DNA of 64,000 nt, from positions 2,865,934 to 2,929,933 of the forward strand of contig OY725494.1 in assembly GCA_963281255.1 (NCBI GenBank). Direction: 5' to 3'. This DNA is from Aphrocallistes beatrix (taxonomy: Eukaryota; Porifera; Hexactinellida; Sceptrulophora; Aphrocallistidae). Shown here one piece after another: positions 11,026 through 22,029 of this stretch; positions within the stretch are counted from its first letter, which is position 1, and each line of letters opens with the position of its first letter. The translations under genes were made by a program, and so were the position numbers. Under the pieces are notes generated by a model. The model made no database searches and was not told where the DNA came from. It was given only the letters and a program-made list of their open reading frames with translations.

Positions 11026-11444
11026 CAGTCAAACCTGCTATAACGGCCACTCTATATAACGGTCACCTGTCTATAGCGGTCACCAATGAACAGTCCCGTC
11101 CGAAATTCCGTAATATTGAACCTGTGTATAGCGGTCACCTGCTCAACGCGGCCAGCGGCCACCCATTTGTAGTCCCTTACTGACCCTAAAACTGTGTATA
11201 ACGGCCATCACCTTTTTCACTTTTTTATGTGTTTATTACAGGACCTGTTACGAATAATAAACATGTTTCATGTAATTACTTCAAGTAATGGATTTCTAAG
11301 TTAATTTCTAAGTTAACTTATATTTATTGCGCTACGTTGATACCTTTTGGGGATTAAGACAATCACCTGTATATAACGGCCACCTGTGTATAACGGCCAA
11401 TTTTGTCCAGTCCCTTGGGTGGCCGTTATATACAGGTTCCACTG
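11026..11444. mobile_element. pogo/Tigger-like MITE
   Basis: The element is flanked by TA and bounded by CAGTCAAACCTGCTATAACG and its complement (cgttatatacaggttccactg). It has internal ctatataacggtcacc repeats. CAG termini, subterminal ATAACGG motifs and TA target sites are typical of non-autonomous Tc1/mariner-pogo elements. Confidence 0.75.
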
Positions 11445-11509
11445 TATATATATATATATACGGTATACATTAATCGAGTTTTAATAGTAAGGATTTATAT
11501 ATATATATA

Positions 11510-11872
11510 TCTAAGTTGACTAATTCATTAAATGGTGAAGAATTATGAATTATTCGAATAATTCATAATTCAAGCATGAATTATTCGAATAATTCATAAT
11601 TCAAGCATGAATTAGTCAACGATAAGCTAAGTTGACTAATTTATGAATTAATGAATAATTCATAATTCCTGAATTAGGAATTATTCATAATTCAGGAAAT
11701 ATGAATTATTTGAATGATTCAGAATCCTGAATTAAGAAATATTCGAGAAATTCATTCATATAATTTATGATATTTTGTTGCAAAAACTTTCAATTTTGAA
11801 TAATTCTTCTCAGGCTTGATGAATTATGAATTATTCGAATTATTCATTAATTCATGAATTAGTCAACCTAGA
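11510..11872. mobile_element. Foldback element rich in short palindromes
   Basis: The termini TCTAAGTTGACTAATTCAT and ATGAATTAGTCAACCTAGA are inverted repeats. The inside is a series of short palindromes of the type gaattattcgaataattc. It sits inside a TA tract next to a HINE-like fragment. Confidence 0.7.
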
Positions 11873-11968
11873 TTATATATATATATATATATATATATAT
11901 CTGTAACGAATTGATTGAAGAAACTGCCGGACACAGAAAGCTAATTTTTGGCATGTGGGAGTCTTTTG
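11873..11968 (+). mobile_element. HINE-like fragment
   Basis: It keeps the TA tract and ctgtaacgaattgattgaag to about 11968, where tandem unit 3 begins. The rest of the element is missing. Confidence 0.7.
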
Positions 11969-12170
11969 GGAGTTTTTTTGTCTAGAAAAGTTTCAAAAAA
12001 TAGTTTTCCATTTTTTGCAGAAGTGTGAAAATTTCGCCTATGAGATATTCCAACTTCATGGTATGCTTCATCATTTGAAAGCTACATTGCCAATGTTCAT
12101 ATCTCTACGACTTGCCAGTTTTTCAATCAATCAGGATAAACAAACAAACGAATCCTAGCGTTTTAATATA

Positions 12171-12308
12171 CAGTGGAATTTGCTTTTTGGCAATATTGCT
12201 CTATTAGCAACCAATCTTCAGGTCCCAAATGAAGATTTTGTGTTAATTCTGTTTATTAGCAACCATTTTATGAGCAAAACTCGAGTTGCTAATAAGTGAA
12301 TTCCATTT
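12171..12308. mobile_element. Small pogo-like MITE inside the unit
   Basis: It begins CAGTGGAATTTGCTT after TA and ends with an imperfect complement (aagtgaattccatttta). Internal tattagcaacca repeats are present. In unit 1 the same element is reduced to about 30 bp at 409-440. Confidence 0.5.
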
Positions 12309-12597
12309 TATAATAATATTGATGCTTTAATGCAATTGTTTAAAATCTCCATAAGGAGCTCCACTGAAAGTAAAATCGACATTTTGTAATCTTAAGACCA
12401 CCTGATCTAACCTGCTGAATTGTATTGGTTATTTTGACAATGTAATACGATCCTGAATGTAAAGGACTAAAGGTACTATCATATAGTCAAGCAAAATAGA
12501 AATAACAAAACATTCGTATACATTATATAGATTGTAGAATGATGTCTTGTTTAGAGGAAAAAGCATTAATTATAGTACTATTGGTAACCACGCATAA

Positions 12598-12975
12598 TCC
12601 TTACTACAGTATTAAAACTAGATTAATGTTTATATACTCTTTATATATCTGTAAGGAATTGGTTGAAGAAACTGCCAGGCACAAAAAGCTGATTTTTGGC
12701 ATGGGGGGAATCTTTTGGCTATGGCTCCACTAAGTTCGACCTCAGACGAAAATGTCGACTCATCATGGAATTATGACGTCATTGTCACCTTTTTTTTATA
12801 ATTAGAAATTTCAGTTTTTCGACTATAACTCAGGCATTTTGGTGATAGAAAGCTGAAATTTTAATAGAATGTGTTATACTAATATTCTTCACATGTGATA
12901 CAACTATCATCAAAAATTGATGACTCATCACTTATGACGTCATCATTACGCATCAAAAAAATTGACACTTGATTT
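12598..12975 (+). mobile_element. HINE-like copy inside unit 3, 3' end lost
   Basis: It starts tccttactacagtattaaaa at 12598 after an A and continues through ctgtaaggaattggttgaag. It ends near cattacgcatcaaaaaaatt without the GC-rich hairpins. It holds two TGACGTCA sites and TGATGACTCATCA. It lies about 300 bp downstream of the bZIP-like ORF. Confidence 0.7.
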
Positions 12976-12981
12976 AACCTT

Positions 12982-13087
12982 CGGTTGACTTGTGTTTTTT
13001 TCTATTTATAGTAAGACCCCAAACTTGTATGGCTTCCCCGCCCAAAATGGCTCAAACCGGAAATGACGCAACAAAACACCTCGCCAA
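12982..13087. other. About 100-bp insertion with a 6-bp direct repeat
   Basis: Units 1 and 4 read gatttaacaagcctgatc without interruption. Here gatttaac is followed by about 100 bp (starting cttcggttgacttgtg) and then tttaacaagcctgatc again, so TTTAAC is duplicated. The inserted sequence shows no clear inverted termini. It could be a retroposed short element or another DNA element. Confidence 0.5.
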
Positions 13088-13272
13088 GCGCGGGTTTAAC
13101 AAGCCTGATCTAAATGAACACCTTTATTTTCATTATATTTTTAGACTAATTGACGGTTATGATTCAGAGTATGGAGTAGCTTATTTGATAGAATTGAAAA
13201 GTTTTAATGTCAATCAAAGACTTGACTAGAATATTTTAATTAAATTTCCATCGGCGATTGTACCGAGTAAGT

Positions 13273-13617
13273 TCAAGACGTTTCCTTTTTAATTGCCATG
13301 TCCAAGACTTCTATTTCTAATTCCAAACCCATTCTCTCTGCCAAGAGTTTTCTCTTTTCTTCTTCTAGTCTCTGGATAGACCTTTTCATCTCGTCCATTT
13401 CCCTCTTAACCTTGATTGGGTGGAGTCGCGACTGTGCGTTCCGCCGTAACCTCTTTACTTTCCGTACCTCTTGGTCTGAGAGTCTGGCTGTATAGACCCG
13501 GCTATTAAACTCGTGACGTGACATTTTAATCATTTCGATATCACTTAGATTAAAGAGAGATGTTTTGTTCATGGACACAATACAAGTTTTTAACTGTGAA
13601 TTTCTTTGAGATTGCAT
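13273..13617 (-). CDS. Small Maf-like bZIP protein, array copy 3
   Basis: Protein identical to that at 1249-1593 (114 residues, ATG at 13617), with the same TATA-like box and CAA leader upstream. Features: Maf-like extended homology region at residues 24-58, basic segment 52-72 with an internal proline, and a five-heptad leucine zipper at 77-105. Confidence 0.6.
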   Translation of the reverse strand: MQSQRNSQLKTCIVSMNKTSLFNLSDIEMIKMSRHEFNSRVYTARLSDQEVRKVKRLRRNAQSRLHPIKVKREMDEMKRSIQRLEEEKRKLLAERMGLELEIEVLDMAIKKETS

Positions 13618-15540
13618 TTTGTTTTGTTGTTTTTGTTGTTGTTGTTGTTGATAGAGTATTTATAATTAAAATGTTTGTAGAATTAAGCATCTGATGCAAA
13701 TCTTCAACGTTCCCCTTTCTATAGCGATGGCAGTCCATAACTGATCATGCGTATACTTTGTTGTTTATTAATCAAATTCTATGATTGTGCGTCATTGTGA
13801 TATCTTCGCATTACATGTCAGACTCTGTTTCCAAGTAGTTCGCTATATCACTTTTAATTACTTAATTTTGGGATTAGTAATAATATATTCCTTCCCATTA
13901 GATTTTGAAACAACAAGTTATTTCGTTATGCCTTAAGTTGAAATAAATTCTCTGAACGTAGCATGTGTGCTGTTAAGGTCAGTTATAATAGAAATTTCTA
14001 GGTATATGGAATAGTTTCAATATCTCTTCCATTGATAATTAGCATAATACACAATCTTCTTGGCTCACCCGTGATCAGTCAAGATAACATTATATGTAAG
14101 ATGAGCTGATAGCTGTATTCAATCTACTTGCAATATTGTTTACACTAATGAAGTTTGTTGATACATCAGTTTAAATTGATTACCTAACAATTATGCTGGC
14201 TCTACATATGATCTCGTGAGATCGTTGAGTCCCAGTTTAATACAATTCCAAGAAGATAGTTTATTAGTATTTGTATCCCTAAATTTGAATTGTATACTTA
14301 CATTTGTCTGCAATTTTTGGTCACATTCAACAAATGGTATAGGTACATATTTACATTATGCATAATTCTGCACGAGTGAAGGAATTTAACAGGTAAACTC
14401 CAATTTGGATAAATCTTATTTGGTTTAGCACTCTAGAATTATCAAACGGTTCTGTTGATTTATTCCAAAATAATCAATCCAGTAATAGTCTTGTGAGCCA
14501 GCAGGACTAGAAATGCTGTAAAATGGTCATTTGAAATAATTCAAAGAATATTTATTGTGTTCATGCTAATGTTAGAACACTGATCATTCATTTATGTCCC
14601 TTCCATTTCTTTCAACAGATCAGCTTCTAGGACTTAACATATGAAATCGAATGCGATATATTATAGATGCATGTTTCCCGCCAGAAGGTATATGTCTATT
14701 TTGAGGTAATTATTAGTTTACCTTCTCTTCATTTATGATCATCTTCCCAAACCTCCCAAAGGACACTCCGAAAAGCGGACAACCTCTGTAGAACAGACAA
14801 ACCCCATCGAATTGAATTTGCCATACAGGATTCAGTTAAGCCTACAAGCTCCATCTCTTCCATCTTGACCAGGGTGTTATACAGGACGCTTGTTATACGC
14901 GATACTTCTTAAATATGTTCGAATATCAAATTCAGATTGATTTTTTTTTGAAAATTTATTAAGATAATGAGACATTATCTAATGCTAATCAAATTTGATT
15001 GTCACATCGAGTAAATATAATTATTCTGTATTTAAGTTAAATTCACTCAATCGTTAGTTGTATAGAAAGTTAATTGCTGATTCATCCCCAGTTGAGCGAA
15101 ACTTAAGTGAGCGAAACCCACTTGAGCGAAAGTCACTTGAGCGAAACCTAACTGGGCAAGTATTAAATGGATTGATAGCCAGGATTAGACTTGAATTCTC
15201 TACTGGGTGTGGTGCACCTACATTTGTCTGACTCTGTATGTTGGCATTTGTCTGACAACTTCTTAATTTCCTTTCCTATTATACCTTCTGCCGAATCGAC
15301 GGAATAGGGCCTAATTTGAAGTAGGAATAAGAACTAAAATACCCACAGTTGCCTCCTCATTAAATAAAATGCCACTTTCACGTTCAGTTGCAAACTATTT
15401 CAAATCTAAAAAGCCCCTTTTCACTAAGTTCCTATACATGTCACTCTTGACATTGGTACATAGCTCCCTTTGTTCATCAGAAATTTTATTAGGATGAAAT
15501 ATGAAATAAATTGCAAGATTAAAGAGATCATTATTTTTCT

Positions 15541-15885
15541 ATGGCAATTAATAAAAGTTGAAGATTTCTAAATAAATTGCTCAACCCAATGAGTAAAATT
15601 ATCAACCTATGACATAGTACAGTGCACACCATCATGTATAGTGATAAAAAGTGTCATATGTGGCACAAAGTGGCAGTGATTGATAATTTGAAAACATTGG
15701 GAATTAATAATTGATTATAAATTTCCTGGAATAACTAATTGGAATGTAAAGATTTCGAATTTGAAACCTGGTTAGTTATCACTTACCGTTTCGGAGTTTT
15801 AATCTCCATGAATAGACCTATTTCAGTATTAAATGCACTTGAGATAATGAAGTGTGCAAATACTTTTGTCCGGATAGTGTATATA
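15541..15885. mobile_element. Right part of a Tc1/mariner-like MITE
   Basis: It ends aatacttttgtccggatagtg before TATATA. The terminus and the inner phrases (gtgccac/gtggcacaaagtggc, atttcgaatttgaaacctgg, catgaatagaccta) recur in the complete elements at 17545-18916 and 47597-48076. The left part is missing. Confidence 0.6.
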
Positions 15886-16612
15886 TGTTAGGACAAATTT
15901 GCGAAATCAACAATTATGCAAAATTGTTTATCTACTGTAATACGACAATTATGAATAATTGTTGTGAAATGAACAGTTTACATAATTGTTTAAAATGAAA
16001 GCAACAATTATGCAAAATTGTTAATGGTGCTGTCACGAAAATTTTGATCCAGGGGACCAACTTTTTTCATGGAAAATTGGTCCTATGCTGAAAGTTTTGA
16101 TCCTGCATGGACAAATTTTCCATGGAATATTGGTCCGGGGGACCATTTTTTTCACAGTTAACCCGATTTCTCCAATTGAGGATGTATGTCTTGTATCAAA
16201 AAATTAGATAAGCTAAACATGTAGTATATCTAATTAGAATTCTAATTAGAATTCTAATTAGATACTCAATGAGAAACTTAGAATAAACATTCTATTGATT
16301 TTCGATATTACTGGTAACATCTTCACCCAGAAGTTTTGGCTCTAAATGAATTTTAACCTTAGCATTTAGACCTGAATCTTCCTATAAGGATTTATAAAAT
16401 AATTTGAAGAGACTTGGTTGGTAGGGCAGTTTCCACTCATTTTGTGGAATGTATTCGACGAACACACACACTGCCCTAGAACTAATAATAAACTAGAGGG
16501 ATGGCATAATAAATTAAAAAGAATGTCTCGAAAAGTGCAGTAAATATCTAAATTGTAAAAATATGCATAATTGTCGCAATAGATGAACAATTATGCATAA
16601 TTGTAACATATA
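15886..16612. mobile_element. Foldback element rich in acaattatgc palindromes
   Basis: Multiple copies of acaattatgcaaaattgt or acaattatgcataattgt occur near both ends (15910-16020 and 16560-16605), with outer tatatgtta/taacatata. The middle includes ggtccccc-type repeats (16055-16145). The boundaries are approximate. Confidence 0.5.
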
Positions 16613-16978
16613 TAAACATATATAAACATTGATCGAGTTTTAATAGTAAGGATTTATATATCTGTAACGAATTGGTTGAAGAAACTGCCAGGCACAAAAA
16701 GCATTTTTGGCATGTGGGAATCTTTTGGCTATGGCTCCACTAAGTTCGACCTCAGACGAAAATGTTGACTCATCATGGGATTATGACGTCATTGTCACCT
16801 TTTTTATAATTAGAAATTTCAGTTTTTCGACCATAACTCAGGCATTTTGGTGATAGAAAGCTGAAATTTCAATAGAATGTGTTATACTAATATTCTTCAC
16901 ATGTGATGCAACTATCATCAAAAATTGACTCATCACTGTTATGACGTCATCATTACGCATAAAAAAAAATTGACACTT
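16613..16978 (+). mobile_element. HINE-like pieces in head-to-head arrangement
   Basis: The 5' end of a minus-strand copy (ttgatcgagttttaatagtaagga, to 16652) directly meets a plus-strand copy (ctgtaacgaattggttgaag onward). The plus piece ends at about 16978 like the copy in unit 3, so it belongs to tandem unit 4. Confidence 0.65.
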
Positions 16979-17598
16979 GATTTAACAAGCCTGATCTAAA
17001 TGAATACCTTTATTTTCATTAATTTTTAAACTAACAAGCGCGATTCGCTTGCTTGCGCTGCGCGGGTGGCGGACACAAAGTGTCCGCTGGATGCGCCCTG
17101 TGGGCGCCTGGGGTCACATTGATTAATTATTAGGGAGATAACATCTCTAAATACGTCTGTTCTACTGTTATAATCGATGTCGCACGAAAAATCACCAAAT
17201 TTGTCAATTTTTAAAATTTTGAAGCGTAATGATGACGTCATAACAGAGTGATGAGTCATCATTTTTTGATGATAGTTGTATCATATGTGAGGTATATTAG
17301 TATACACATTTTATTAAAATTTCAGCCTTCTTCGCCTGAAATGGCTGAGTTATGATCGAAAAACTGAAATTTCGAATTATAAAAAAGGTGACAATGACGT
17401 CATAATTCCATGATGAGACGCCATTTTCATCTGAGCTCAGAAATTACTGGAGCCATAGCCAAAATACTCTCACATGCTAAAAATCAGCTTTCTCCGCCTG
17501 GCAGTTTCTTCAATCAATTCGTTACAGAGATATATATATATATACACTGCCTGAACAAAAGTATTCGCACACCTCATAATTCCCCATATAAATAGTTA

Positions 17599-18492
17599 CA
17601 AGCGCGCTTCGCTTACTTGCGCTGCGCGGCTGGCGGACACTTTGTGTCCGGTGTCCGCTGGAGGCGCCTGGGGTCACATTGATTGATTATAAGGGAAATA
17701 ACATCTTTAAATACGTCTGTCCTACTGTTATAATCGATATCGCACGAAAAATCAACAAATTTATCAATTTTAAAAATTTTTGATGTGTAATGATGACGTC
17801 ATAACAAAGTGATGAGGCATCATTTTTTGATGATAGTTGCATCATATGTGAGATATGTTAGTATACAGATTCTATTAAAATTTCAGCCTTCTATCTCCTA
17901 TAATGGCTGAGTTATGCTCGAATAACTGTATTGCTTAACTTTTAAAAATGTGACAATGACGTCATAATTCCACGATGAGTCGACATTTTGCTCTGAACTC
18001 AGAACTTAGTGGAGCCATAGCCAAAAGATTCCCACATGCCAAAAATTAGCTATCTGTGCCTGGCAGTTTCTTCAATCAATTCGTTACATATTATATATAT
18101 ATATACAGTAGAACGTCAGTTATCCGAACTTCAGTTATCCGAACTTCAGTTATCCGAACTTCAGTTATCCGAACACTTCAGTTATCCGAACCCCTTGGTT
18201 GACCAAACTAAAATATAATAAATTTATAAATGAAGCATCTTTGAACTGAGAATTGAAAGTACTACACTGCCATCATTTTATATACTATTGATGTTACGTA
18301 CATAGATCAATATGTATTTTATCCATATTAATCATTATGACTACTTAGTACTACTAACCAACTTTTCTATATAATTACATAACAACTTCAGTTATCCGAA
18401 CCCCCTCGGTCCCAACCCGTTCGGATAACTGACATCCTACTGTATATATATACACAAACAAACAAACATTAATCGAGTTTTAATAGTAAGGA
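17599..18492 (-). mobile_element. HINE-like element B, inside the MITE
   Basis: Edges are caagcgcgcttcgcttactt (17599) and aatagtaagga (18492). The opposite arm of the host MITE reads aatagttataatactgattt without interruption (complement of about 18851-18870), so it serves as the empty site. Insertion is again between A and T. Confidence 0.85.
18106..18442. mobile_element. pogo/Tigger-like MITE, innermost layer
   Basis: Bounded by CAGTAGAACGTCAGTTATCC and the complement ggataactgacatcctactg, with TA on both sides. The left end holds four or more direct cttcagttatccgaa repeats. It lies in the TA tract of HINE-like element B. Confidence 0.82.
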
Positions 18493-19099
18493 TAATACTG
18501 ATTTATTTAGCGAGTCAAGGTATTTAATTGGTAAGAGATACACTTAATTTAACTTCAAATTCGAATTCTCCATATTTGAATTACACACTTTTTAATCTTT
18601 CAACTTGTTTACACTCCCACAAGGTAAAAAATTTTCAAACTGTGCCACCTCATACCACCAAAGCCATCATATACAATGGTAATCACTCGCGACATGTGGC
18701 ATAGGAAAGCAAATGCTTAAAATACTTAATCTTGAAGAAGAGTAATTAAGTTGAAAACTTATAAAGTGGGTAATTTGAATGTGGAGAATTCGAATTTGAA
18801 GTCAAATTAAGTGTATCTCTCACAAATTAAATATTCTTGAAACGCTAAATAAATCAGTATTATAACTATTTGTATGGGGAATTATGGGGTGTACGAATAC
18901 TTTTGTTCAGGCAGTGTATATATATGCACATATATACACATATATGTATATACACATTAATCGAGTTTTAATAGTAAGGATTGACGGCTATGATTCAGAG
19001 TATGGAGTAGCTTATTTGATAGAAAAAGTTTTAATGTCAATCAAAGACTTGACTAGAATATTTTAATTAAATTTCCATCGGCGATTGTACCGAGTAAGT

Positions 19100-19444
19100 T
19101 CAAGACGTTTCCTTTTTAATTGCCATGTCCAAGACTTCTATTTCTAATTCCAAACCCATTCTCTCTGCCAAGAGTTTTCTCTTTTCTTCTTCTAGTCTCT
19201 GGATAGACCTTTTCATCTCGTCCATTTCCCTCTTAACCTTGATTGGGTGGAGTCGCGACTGTGCGTTCCGCCGTAACCTCTTTACTTTCCGTACCTCTTG
19301 GTCTGAGAGTCTGGCTGTATAGACCCGGCTATTAAACTCGTGACGTGACATTTTAATCATTTCGATATCACTTAGATTAAAGAGAGATGTTTTGTTCATG
19401 GACACAATACAAGTTTTTAACTGTGAATTTCTTTGAGATTGCAT
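19100..19444 (-). CDS. Small Maf-like bZIP protein, array copy 4
   Basis: Protein identical to array copies 1 and 3 (114 residues, ATG at 19444). The promoter block with TATA-like box and CAA leader is kept. The downstream flank is now only about 120 bp from the end of the nested transposon block (18980), so this copy may have lost native 3' sequence. Confidence 0.6.
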   Translation of the reverse strand: MQSQRNSQLKTCIVSMNKTSLFNLSDIEMIKMSRHEFNSRVYTARLSDQEVRKVKRLRRNAQSRLHPIKVKREMDEMKRSIQRLEEEKRKLLAERMGLELEIEVLDMAIKKETS

Positions 19445-20509
19445 TTTGTTTTGTTGTTTTTGTTGTTGTTGTTGTTGATAGAGTATTTATAATTAAAATG
19501 TTTGTAGAATTAAGCATCTGATGCAAATCTTCAACGTTCCCCTTTCTATAGCGATGGCAGTCCATAACTGATCATGCGTATACTTTGTTGTTTATTAACC
19601 AAATTCTATGATTGTGCGTCATTGTGATATCTTCGCATTACATGTCAGACTCTGTTTCCAAGTAGTTCGCTATATCACTTTTAATTACTTAATTTTGGGA
19701 TTAGTAATAGTATATTCCTTCCCATTAGATTTTGAACAACAAGTTATTTCGTTATGCCTTAAGTTGAAATAAATTCTCTGAACGTAGCATGTGTGCTGTT
19801 AAGGTCAGTTAAAACTGAAATTTCTAGGTATATAGAATAGTTTCAATATCTCTTCCATTGATAATTAGCATAATACACAATCTTCTTGGCTCACCCGTGA
19901 TCAGTCAAGATAACATTGTATGTAAGATGAGCTGATAGCTGTATTCAATCTACTTGCAATATCGTTTACACTAATGAAGTTTGTTGATACATTAGTTCAA
20001 ATTGATTACCTAACAATTATGCTGGCTCTACATATGATCTCGTGAGATCGTTGAGTCCCAGTTTAATACAATATATTTACATTATGCATAATTCTGCACG
20101 AGTGAAGGAATTTTACAGGTAAACTCCAATTTGGATAAATCTTATTTGGTTTAGCACTCTAGAATTATCAAACGGTTCTGTTGATTTATTCCAAAATAAT
20201 CAATCCAGTAATAGTCTTGTGAGCCGGCAGGACTAGAAATGCTGTAAAATGGTCATTTGAAATAATTCAAAGAATATTTATTGTGTTCATGCTAATGTTA
20301 GAACACTGATCATTCATTTATGTCCCTTCCATTTCTTTCAACAGATCAGCTTCTAGGACTTAACATATGAAATCGAACGTGATATATTATAGATGCACGT
20401 TTCCCGCCAGGAGGTATATGTCTATTTTGAGGTAATTATTAGTTTAGCTTGTCTTCATTTATGATCATCTTTCCAAACCTCCCAAACGGACACTCCGAAA
20501 AGCGGACTC

Positions 20510-21047
20510 AAACAATCTTAGTTATTATGATCTTTAGAGATTGTAATTCGAATATTTTCATTGATATTAATTAAAAGATTTTTCAGGTCTAAGACCTAGA
20601 AATGTGTCCTGGCACGCAGCGAAGATTGCGAATCAGCCCCACTGCTTCTGTAAAAAATGTCTTAATAATCGTGTTCCATGACGAAAATGGCAATCTGATC
20701 CAAATGGTTCTCAAAAATACATTGATCTGAGCATCATTTTTCTACAAATTTAGAGTGTTTGTGGAAAATGTGTGAGCTAATTTTTCCTAGAATTGGAAGA
20801 CTCTGGAAAGATAATTTGAAAAGCAGTGGGTCCTGATTCTCGATTTTCGCTGCGTGCCAGGACAAATCTTTCTTCTCAAAACTCACCCGACAAAATTTAG
20901 TTCTAGGTCTTAGACTCAAAAAATCTTTTAAAATCATTGAAAATATTCGAATGACAATCTCTAAAGACCATAATAACTAAGATAGTTAGAGTTTAATAAA
21001 TTTTATATCTAATAAAGCTTGTAGTATAACTTGTTTGTTACCCTGTA
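20510..21047. repeat. Foldback element (TACAGGGTGAC family), left tip missing
   Basis: The left arm starting caaacaatcttagttatta pairs with the right arm (ccataataactaagatagtt). Likewise gattgtaattcgaatatttt pairs with aaaatattcgaatgacaatc, and ggtctaagacctagaa with ttctaggtcttagac. The right tip is ttgtttgttaccctgta. Several short ORFs inside are by-products. Confidence 0.7.
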
Positions 21048-21369
21048 TAAACATGAGTTCGGTAGATCAGAATTGGTTAAACGAAAAATAAAGGTAAATT
21101 CCCTGAAAATATTCACCCTCATGGATTTCGGAGCCAGACAGTGTAATTTAAATGGATAAACCTCACCACTACCAGCGAACAGTAAAATTACATGATTACA
21201 GTATGTGCATAAAAACAATAGTTTAAAACACTCTAGACGCTCGGGCAGGAAAATAATATACAGTGGATGCCGGTTATAAGAACCAGAGTTGAACGCGGGC
21301 CGACTTTTCTTATCGGCCCGTGGGCCGTGCGGGCCGAGGACTCCCCGCGATGAAAACCGAGACGATGTG

Positions 21370-21940
21370 AAAAACCCCATGTCAACAGTTGGAAGCTGGT
21401 CTCTAACCTATTTTTGTAATTTGTTTACTTTATGTATCTAATGTAAACAAAAGTAAAAATAATTTATCATATCGATCTGAAAATATGATATTCGAAATCT
21501 ACACCCTTAAAAACCCTGTGTCACCCGTTGGAATCTAGTCTCTAGCCTATTTTTCAAAATTCGTATGTATATAAAGGTGTGAAAATATGCACATAATCTT
21601 TTTTATTGCTATACATTATGATATATTTAAGATATCAAACATAGGTTGTGGCTTTGAAGTATTAATAACTATGACAATCTATTATATAAATGTCTCAATT
21701 ATATTATAGTGTATAGCAATGAAAAAGGTTATGTATATATTTTCACACCTTTATATACATCTTTTAACACCATTTGACGAATTTTGAAAATTATGCTAGA
21801 GATTAGCTTCCAACGATTGACATGGGGTTTTCAGGGGTGTAGATCTAGAATATTATATTTTCGGATCTATATGAGAAATTATTTTTAACATTTGATTACA
21901 ATATTTATATAAAGCAAAAAAATCCCCAAATAGGTTAGAT
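21370..21940. repeat. Long imperfect inverted repeat
   Basis: Arms of about 200 bp face each other: ttggaatctagtctctagcc near 21530 pairs with gctagagattagcttccaa near 21800, and gatctgaaaatatgatattcg pairs with gaatattatattttcggatc. The left arm of a related element is also seen at 850-1020, and the central part at about 1-50 and 150-210. Confidence 0.6.
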
Positions 21941-22029
21941 TAAGTAACTCCAGGCGCAATAATAATAATAATAATACGTAATAGGGAAGGCTTTCTAATT
22001 GCGAAGCTCGGATTCTATATCTTGAAATA

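Larger units (their letters stand above)
9696..11493 (-). mobile_element. HINE-like element split by two other elements
   Basis: It starts caagcgtgcttcgcttgc (minus-strand 3' end) and ends ttaatagtaagga at 11493. The body breaks at about 10142 (ccaaaaatcagc) and resumes in the TA tract near 11445. Between these points lie a long foldback (10143-11001) and a pogo-like MITE (11026-11444). Confidence 0.75.
4562..11968. repeat. Tandem segmental repeat, unit copy 2
   Basis: It restarts at the block found at about 437 in unit 1 (tataataatattgatgcttt) and runs through the bZIP-like ORF at 6345-6689 to the block ending at about 9676. Extra length comes from a foldback element and a HINE-like copy (4838-5861), a HINE-like copy (7739-8350) and the nest at 9696-11968. 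Confidence 0.75.
11969..15536. repeat. Tandem segmental repeat, unit copy 3
   Basis: It begins with tctagaaaagtttcaaaaaa as at 214 and stays collinear with unit 1 through the bZIP-like ORF (13273-13617). It breaks off at about 15536 (aagagatcattatttt), where unit 1 continues from 3740. Of the four copies this one has the most complete left part. Confidence 0.78.
17545..18916. mobile_element. Tc1/mariner-like MITE, itself invaded by HINE B
   Basis: The terminal inverted repeats CACTGCCTGAACAAAAGTAT and ATACTTTTGTTCAGGCAGTG are flanked by TA. Without the inner HINE copy the element is about 480 bp and largely palindromic, like the one at 47597-48076. It sits in the TA tract of HINE-like element A. 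Confidence 0.85.
17035..18980 (-). mobile_element. HINE-like element A, outer shell of a nest, with visible empty site
   Basis: The left edge is caagcgcgattcgcttgctt at 17035; the right edge is ttttaatagtaagga at 18980. It interrupts agactaattgacggttatg, which is intact in units 1-3 (about 1121, 6214, 13144). The junctions actaA|...|TTGACGG show insertion between A and T without duplication. Its TA tract was later invaded by the MITE at 17545-18916. Confidence 0.85.
16979..20509. repeat. Tandem segmental repeat, unit copy 4 (partial)
   Basis: It starts ttgatttaacaagcctgatc and is interrupted at 17035 by a transposon nest. It resumes at 18981 (ttgacggctatgattcagag) and runs through the bZIP-like ORF to about 20509, where it jumps to a foldback element. 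About 110 bp corresponding to 2222-2322 of unit 1 are deleted near 20070. Confidence 0.78.

Noticed and set aside
18106..18200. Regularly spaced cttcagttatccgaa repeats resembling a CRISPR array
   Set aside because: The repeats are directly adjacent without spacers and belong to the end of a pogo-like MITE in an animal genome.
21009..21380. 123-codon minus-strand ORF
   Set aside because: It spans the tip of a foldback element and a pogo-like terminus and has no domain.
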